This document shows positions 7,901 through 11,434 of a stretch of 11,434 bases of DNA, piece by piece; the stretch's first letter is position 1, and every line of letters starts with the position of its first letter. This stretch comes from Terfezia claveryi. Taxonomy: Eukaryota; Ascomycota; Pezizomycetes; Pezizales; Pezizaceae. The position numbers were made by a program, and so were the translations under genes. A model generated the notes under the pieces. That model was not told where the DNA came from. It did no database searches and saw only the letters and a program-made list of their open reading frames with translations. The stretch lies in assembly GCA_015179025.1 (NCBI GenBank), contig WHUX01000767.1, positions 1 to 11,434 on the forward strand, written 5' to 3'.

Positions 7901-7908
7901 CTATATAC
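7901..7908 (-). promoter_or_regulatory. TATA box in the 5' LTR
   Basis: Minus-strand TATATAG (GTGTATATAGG) lies about 100 bp downstream of the U3 repeats and is conserved in the other LTR at 2511-2518. It is the probable promoter of the element RNA. Confidence 0.6.
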
Positions 7909-8009
7909 ACGATTGCCATGGCCAAAGGAGTGGCACCCGACTAACTTGACGTCACCTGCGATCGCAGTAATACTCCGCGATCCACCTCTCTAATCCCTTC
8001 TAGTATTAA

Positions 8010-8160
8010 GACACTCCGAACAAGTCTGTTCGGGTGTCAAATACCTGACCTCGAACAAGCCTGTTCGTGTGTCAAATACCACACTGACACTCGAACAAGC
8101 CTGTTCGGGTGTCAAATACTATGCTGACACTCGAACAAGCCTGTTCGAGTGTCAAATACC
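8010..8160. repeat. Four tandem U3 hairpin units, right LTR
   Basis: Units start at 8010, 8047, 8086 and 8126. The last is a perfect 12-bp-arm inverted repeat GACACTCGAACA/TGTTCGAGTGTC. Copy number is the same as in the left LTR. Confidence 0.9.
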
Positions 8161-8184
8161 TCGCAAGTAAATTAACGCCGTACA

Positions 8185-8189
8185 TCCTG
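8185..8189. other. Right target-site duplication, TCCTG
   Basis: It matches TCCTG at 2328-2332. It joins the left and right flanks of the insertion and indicates that the element still sits at its original landing site. Confidence 0.65.
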
Positions 8190-8443
8190 AACATCCTAAG
8201 TATGTGTTACTGTTTCGGAATGGCTTGCTTGACCCGACCCTTGACCCATTGTACCTCACAAGGAGGCCATGCAAGCAGACTACCTATACCTGCAAGTGAT
8301 GAACGACATTATTGCTAGTAGAGCATTGATGGTAATGGATGTGAATGACTAGACTATATCAGGATTAATGATGCTTTTGAGAAGATGCATTGACTGTTAT
8401 CACATGAGACAGATAGAAGCTTCACCCAGCTACCTTCTACTGG
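8190..8443. other. Spacer between the two retroelements
   Basis: A short plus-strand open stretch (about 8246-8351) reads PHKEAMQADYLYLQVMNDII then SRALMVMDVND and a stop. It has coding-like composition, but I do not recognise it. One CACATG box at 8401 resembles those in the LTR that follows. No other feature is visible. Confidence 0.4.
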
Positions 8444-8570
8444 TGTAAGGAAGTGGCTTCTCATACCCTATGACTAACCCTCTCCCTCACAAATGTATTT
8501 CTTATGTATTTTCTTACTCAGCAAGCATTCAAAACACACAACATTCTGTGTGCTGTCTGCCTTGCTAATA

Positions 8571-8620
8571 TTTCACATGCTTTCACATGTTATCACATGC
8601 TTTCACATGCTTTCACATGT
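8571..8620 (+). promoter_or_regulatory. Five CACATG boxes at 10-bp spacing
   Basis: The unit TTTCACATGY repeats five times with an exact 10-bp period (the third starts TAT). CACATG is an E-box of the CANNTG type, bound by bHLH factors in other systems. Directly after it comes TATAAG at 8620-8625. Single boxes also occur at 8401 and 8707. A 10-bp period puts all sites on one face of the helix. Confidence 0.75.
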
Positions 8621-8625
8621 ATAAG
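8620..8625 (+). promoter_or_regulatory. TATA-like site, TATAAG
   Basis: It immediately follows the CACATG array in the LTR and is the most likely core promoter element on this strand. It is a short motif, so confidence comes from position. Confidence 0.4.
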
Positions 8626-8653
8626 TCTAAGTTAAGACTTAACCTATTTTGTA

Positions 8654-8681
8654 CTAGATAGTATTTGGAAGTACTATCTAG
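8654..8681 (+). other. Hairpin with 10-bp arms
   Basis: CTAGATAGTA (8654-8663) and TACTATCTAG (8672-8681) are perfect complements around an 8-base loop. They lie just after the expected transcription start of the second element, so the structure may be in the RNA leader. Confidence 0.8.
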
Positions 8682-8730
8682 AGGATCAGATGATGCAGAT
8701 CTTTATCACATGTAAGGGTCAGATGATGGT

Positions 8731-8760
8731 GCACTGCCTCAGCACTGCCCAGCACTGCCC
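8731..8760 (+). repeat. Triplicated GCACTGCC
   Basis: GCACTGCC starts at 8731, 8742 and 8752, a period of 10-11 bp. It lies in the LTR after two copies of TCAGATGATG (8686 and 8719). Function unknown. Confidence 0.75.
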
Positions 8761-8870
8761 CGTTGGAATCACATATAGTCCCCTGAATTTCCCTTCAGTT
8801 GGACAGATAGTTAGAACTCAAAAGATAGTTAGAGTACAATCAATATAGAAGTTCCACTGGTTAATTTCTA

Positions 8871-9035
8871 AGTGCCTTTGGCACTCCTATACTACTTTAC
8901 CTATTACAGTAATCTTATGCTACTGTAATAACTTTAATAGTGAGGATAAACAATACACTATTAGTAATCTACTTTGTAGTATACATTACTAGCCTGAGAT
9001 TATCTGATTAGATTAGATCCTTATCTAATCTAATC
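8871..9035 (+). other. Chain of five hairpins in the LTR
   Basis: Perfect inverted repeats follow one another: AGTGCC/GGCACT (8871-8885), TATTACAGTA/TACTGTAATA (8902-8930), TAATAGTG/CACTATTA (8935-8963), AGTAAT/ATTACT (8963-8990) and GATTAGATTAGAT/ATCTAATCTAATC (9006-9035, 13-bp arms, 4-base loop). The last one lies close to the LTR end and could act in RNA 3'-end formation or packaging. Confidence 0.8.
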
Positions 9036-9135
9036 TGATTGTCCAGTCCCCCATACAACACTTTACATTTTTTTAACCTAAGAACTTGATTCTTACCTAA
9101 CTAGGAAGGCCTGATCAACCTTACCTAATCAACAA

Positions 9136-9161
9136 AGTTTCTACCAACAAGAGTAGAAACT
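9136..9161 (+). other. Leader hairpin with 9-bp arms
   Basis: AGTTTCTAC (9136-9144) pairs with GTAGAAACT (9153-9161) around 8 bases, shortly after the LTR. A smaller hairpin, TAAGAA/TTCTTA, lies just before it near 9079-9095. Confidence 0.7.
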
Positions 9162-9218
9162 AAAGCCAGTATAAGCCTACAGCATAAAGCATAGTAGCAC
9201 CAAAGTCTGACAGTCAGC

Positions 9219-9280
9219 AGTAAGACTATCCTCCAAATAGCAACAGTAAGACTATTCAACAAATAGCAATCAGTAAAGCC
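9219..9280. repeat. 26/27-bp direct repeat in the leader
   Basis: AGTAAGACTAT..CAAATAGCAA is present at 9219-9244 and 9245-9271, with a third partial copy (AGTAAAGCC) from 9272. There are two or three differences between the two full copies. Confidence 0.8.
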
Positions 9281-9537
9281 TACAAGTTGTAACACTGGCC
9301 AACAACAGAAGGTGTGTTGGAAATAATAGGACTTGTAAGAGAAAGAGTACTTATAGAAAACTTGGGAAAATTACTCAAGACCTATCTCTTACAAAAGTCA
9401 GAGCAAAAAGAATAGCAAGAGACTATTTTAGAAAGCTCCAACAGAAAGAGAAGGCTGAAAAGTCAATTAAGGAAGTAAAGAAGTCAGAAACCTTAATTGA
9501 AATAGAAAAGGTAGCAAAAGAAAACAAGACTACCTAA
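9277..9537 (+). pseudogene. Lys/Glu-rich open stretch without start codon
   Basis: There are 86 codons between TAA 9274-9276 and TAA 9535-9537 with no ATG. The second half, TKVRAKRIARDYFRKLQQKE and further Lys/Glu-rich helical sequence, looks coding-like and is similar in style to the gag-like protein after it. It might be a relic of an N-terminal part of gag, an exon, or chance in A-rich DNA. I recognise no domain. Confidence 0.3.
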
Positions 9538-10011
9538 TTGGAAACTCTGAGACCTGGAAACTGCCTCAGAAGTCCAATAAGGGTGTGGATTATAGGAACA
9601 AGTCCTATCAACATCCAAACTCCAGAGAGTATCCCAGCCCCACTCTCTACCTAGCCTAAAGAAAAACTGGGAATTCTCCCAGTAAGCAGAACAAGGAAAG
9701 TTTCTATACCTCTCCCTCCAAAAAGAATACAAGTACCTAGCAGTCCAACCCCTATCCTTCCACTCAACCTTCTTTCCAGCATTTAAAGGAAACCCTGCTC
9801 CCACAACAATCTCATCAACAAAAGTTACCCTTTTACCCTTCAACCTCCTCTCTCCCTTACCATAGTTAACCTTGGTATTAGAAGCAACAGAAAGAGAATA
9901 AGAAGGAAGTTGATAAGAAGTAGATCCTTCCTCATCAGGATCCACCTTAAAGAAAGCAGGAATAGAAGAAACAGAGTCCAAGGAATCAGTGGTATAATAT
10001 CTGATAGACAT
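9493..10011 (-). CDS. Unknown 172-residue protein, antisense in the element leader
   Basis: The minus-strand ATG at 10011 opens MSIRYYTTDSLDSVSSIPAF and runs unbroken to TAA 9493-9495. Codon third positions favour T and G (GAT, GAG, TCT, GTT, AGG), as in a real gene. The frame is also open upstream to 10383, but that part is the reverse of the gag-like ORF and reads like a shadow (Leu/Ser/Phe-rich). I prefer the inner ATG for that reason. The middle has KGKRVTFVDEIVVGAG; the second half is rich in aromatic residues with eight Trp (EWKDRGW, FWRERY, YWENSQFFFRLG, EWGWDTLW, PYWTSE). There is no signal peptide, and only the last ~15 residues are hydrophobic (SLVFFCYLFYF), possibly a tail anchor. 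I know no family for it. Antisense ORFs are known in some plant LTR elements such as Grande and RIRE2. Confidence 0.5.
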   Translation of the reverse strand: MSIRYYTTDSLDSVSSIPAFFKVDPDEEGSTSYQLPSYSLSVASNTKVNYGKGERRLKGKRVTFVDEIVVGAGFPLNAGKKVEWKDRGWTARYLYSFWRERYRNFPCSAYWENSQFFFRLGREWGWDTLWSLDVDRTCSYNPHPYWTSEAVSRSQSFQLGSLVFFCYLFYFN

Positions 10012-10012
10012 G
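10009..10012. other. Overlapping divergent start codons in CATG
   Basis: The palindrome CATG holds the ATG of the gag-like frame (10010-10012, +) and the ATG of the antisense ORF (10011-10009, -). The two ORFs thus start divergently with two shared bases and no intergenic space. Confidence 0.7.
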
Positions 10013-11434
10013 GAGACTCCTAGACAAAAAAGTACTAGTGTAATGGAAGGAGGAGCTAGGCCTAGGAAAGGCAGGAGAAAGGCAATGACAAGTGAGGAGC
10101 TAGAAGCACTCAAGGCTAAGTTAGTCAATACCCCTAAAAAGAAGCTTCCAGCTGGGAAAGACACTCCAGAAAGGGAAATGGAAACAAGGGAAATAGTCAT
10201 TGGGCCTAATTTATCAATGCCTGAAGTAAGGATTGTAATACCTCCTGCAACAAAAGCCTTTTGGGACAAAAATAAGTCATCATGGTACCAAAGGATATCA
10301 CAGGTATTTATATACCTAACAATAAACAACATGTTATCAAAAAGGAAAAAGGAACTATTAGCTGAAGCAGCAGAAAAGTTCATGATTTTTCAACAGAAAG
10401 AACAATTTGACAAGTTAGTTCAAATGGACTTTCAACTCTCATCTACCTCAAAGCAGTGTGGCCTTACCCTACCTATAACCCATGTAAAGGAGTTCCATGG
10501 CTAGCATTAAACTGCCTTTCCTGACACAGTACATGCTTATGGGTAACCTTATGATCTGGAAACTCCAGAAATAGTGCCTCCAATACAGAACCTGTGGAAA
10601 CCATGAGGAAATAGGAAGGAAACTGTTTGGAGTTAGAAGCAAGGGTAAGGGGAAAAGTGTGCAGTATAAGGAAGAAAAGGATGAAGATTATGAAACAGAT
10701 ATAGAAGAAATATCTGAAAAAGACATGCCACCACCACCTAAAGACAGGAAAAAGCCAACACATACCAAAAAGGGTAAGACTCCTGACAAGAAGTCTATAG
10801 GAGTTCTAGTGGTGTGGCTGAGGTGGCAGTGAGGACCCAGGATCTGGATCTGAGGGTGATGAGTCAGACAATGGCTCTGATGATGACAGAAAGAAAAGGT
10901 CAACTAGGGAGCCCAGTCCTCACCACTTGGAATGGTCTAAAAGACTGGTCAAAAGATACCTACACAACAGGTTAGCAAATCTCTAGTCAAGAAGGCAAAC
11001 AAACTTGCAAAATTCCCAACCCCCCAATGATTGATGGAGTATCAGAGAAATGGAGGGATCAAACTACCTTTGACAATTATGTGCAACAGTTGCAGAAGTG
11101 GGTAGAATATCAAGGGATGGATATAGCAAGTTGGGAAAGTCTGGATAGAGCAAGCTTTATGTTTGAGAAGAGTGCTCAGACTTGGTATAACTAGTACTAC
11201 TCTGAAAAGGAAGAAGTTGAGGACAGGAATTTCCATGAATTTATGTTAAAACTGAGAGGTAAACTCATCTCTACAGTGGCACCTGAAGTTCTATGGAAAC
11301 AATACCTGTCACACCATCAGAGGCCAGATGTTACTATCATGCAGTATGCACAGAACCTGGAAGAGTTCAAAATTAAGTGCAAGGATCTAAATGGAAAAGA
11401 CATGATAAGTGATCATGCACTGAAAATGAAACTA
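10010..11434 (+). pseudogene. Broken gag-like gene of the second element
   Basis: From ATG 10010 the first part (164 codons to TAG 10502) is basic and helical (TSEELEALKAKL, KKELLAEAAEKFMIFQQKEQ). In-frame TAA codons follow at 10508 and 10544. A second frame (about 10577-10832) is Lys/Glu-rich with a PPPP stretch (KSVQYKEEKDEDYETDIEE). A third (10843-10986) has SGSEGDESDNGSDDDRKKRS and LEWSKRLVKRYLHNRLANL, then TAG. From ATG 11027 a fourth gives MIDGVSEKWRDQTTFDNYVQ, ASWESLDRASFMFEKSAQTW, TAG 11192, then FHEFMLKLRGKL and DVTIMQYAQNLEEFKIKC to the edge. The last part has the helical capsid-like pattern of retrotransposon Gag. At least three frame changes and four stops mean that no intact Gag is made. 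Confidence 0.65.

Larger units (their letters stand above)
2333..8184 (-). mobile_element. Decayed Ty3/gypsy chromovirus, full length
   Basis: This is a complete LTR retrotransposon on the minus strand, about 5.85 kb. In transcription order it has the 5' LTR (7723-8184), a self-priming-like site, gag, protease, reverse transcriptase, RNase H, integrase, chromodomain, polypurine tract and 3' LTR (2333-2800). Protease, RT, RNase H, then integrase is the Ty3/gypsy order; the C-terminal chromodomain marks a chromovirus. All coding parts are interrupted by frameshifts or stops, so this copy cannot make a full polyprotein. The LTRs differ at about 13 sites in their first ~240 bp by my count, so the insertion is old but not ancient. 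Over half of those sites are at CpG. Confidence 0.95.
7723..8184 (-). repeat. 5' LTR of the chromovirus
   Basis: It matches 2333-2800. On the minus strand it starts TGTACGGCG at 8184. U3 carries the hairpin repeats (8010-8160), then TATATAG at 7901-7908, a probable start region near 7867, and the end CGCCGTTA at 7723 (or ...TTACA at 7721). With the TTA end the flanking 5-bp repeats match; with the classic CA end they do not. The second U3 unit has lost two bases of its left arm. Confidence 0.93.
8444..9057 (+). repeat. Putative 5' LTR of the second element
   Basis: It begins TGTAAGGAAG and ends CCCCCATACA, so it has TG/CA ends and a length (about 614 bp) normal for fungal LTRs. It carries promoter-like repeats, a TATA-like site and a series of hairpins. 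Only one copy is in the window, so the ends are inferred. The true end could be CAACA at 9060. I found no tRNA-type primer site after it. Confidence 0.6.
8444..11434 (+). mobile_element. Second LTR retroelement, 5' part, cut by window edge
   Basis: A 5' LTR-like block (TGTAAGG...CATACA), a ~950-bp leader and a broken gag-like gene follow one another on the plus strand. The downstream LTR and pol lie outside the window, so class (Ty3/gypsy or Ty1/copia) cannot be set. The gag wording (SAQTWYN, FHEFMLKL, DVTIMQYAQNLEEFKIKC) fits the general retrotransposon Gag family. Base composition and repeats are unlike the chromovirus, and the two elements share no sequence that I can see. Confidence 0.7.

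Noticed and set aside
2333..8184. Repeat-induced point mutation of the classical type
   Set aside because: Few CpA to TpA differences are seen between the LTRs and GC content is not depleted. CpG changes dominate.
7744..8318. Short plus-strand ORFs in and after the 5' LTR
   Set aside because: They lie in LTR repeat DNA against the element direction, and have no homology I can see.
9058..9075. Self-priming or tRNA primer site of the second element
   Set aside because: Sequence after the LTR (ACACTTTACA) only loosely resembles the reverse of the LTR start and matches nothing near the expected RNA 5' end. No TGG-type site is present.
10012..10383. N-terminal 124 residues of the 296-codon minus-strand ORF
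   Set aside because: It lies opposite the coding-like gag frame and has the Leu/Ser/Phe-rich look of a shadow. The inner ATG at 10011 is the better start.

Overview
The window reads as gene-poor, transposon-rich nuclear DNA of a filamentous fungus. The evidence is a chromodomain Ty3/gypsy element whose integrase wording is typical of fungal chromoviruses, small tandem repeats, no operon structure, and broken reading frames almost everywhere. I lean to an ascomycete (Pezizomycotina) from the style of the integrase, but this is weak. Many LTR differences are CpG to TpG/CpA changes, which suggests a genome that methylates CpG in repeats rather than one with strong CpA-directed RIP.

Layout. Bases 1-2327 are left flank. 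They hold a 19-bp minisatellite (276-377), an inverted pair of the same core motif, an A23 tract, an acidic low-complexity open frame (643-1023, +), a decayed histone H3-like gene on the minus strand (1168-1640), a degenerate ~46-bp A-rich repeat, and an 18-bp minisatellite (2198-2298) with the same TCCGTGACA core as the first one. Bases 2333-8184 are a complete but decayed chromovirus on the minus strand: 3' LTR on the left, polypurine tract, chromodomain, integrase, RNase H, reverse transcriptase, protease, gag, 5' LTR on the right. It is flanked by a 5-bp direct repeat TCCTG. Its catalytic motifs are mostly preserved but are spread over several frames, with nonsense codons. Each LTR has four tandem ~40-bp hairpin units in U3, then a TATA box, then a short sequence complementary to the bases just after the 5' LTR. 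That arrangement fits Tf1/sushi-type self-priming.

Bases 8190-8443 are a short spacer. From about 8444 a second, unrelated LTR element begins on the plus strand and runs off the window. It has a ~614-bp LTR carrying five CACATG boxes at exactly 10-bp spacing in front of a TATA-like site and a long series of hairpins. A ~950-bp leader follows, then a broken gag-like gene (10010-11434). Inside the leader, on the minus strand, lies an unbroken 172-codon ORF whose ATG overlaps the gag ATG in the palindrome CATG (10009-10012).

The most interesting items are the H3-like relic with a repeated basic tail, the antisense ORF with overlapping start codon in the second element, the probable self-priming signal, and the phased CACATG array. 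Nothing here looks like an active conventional host gene.
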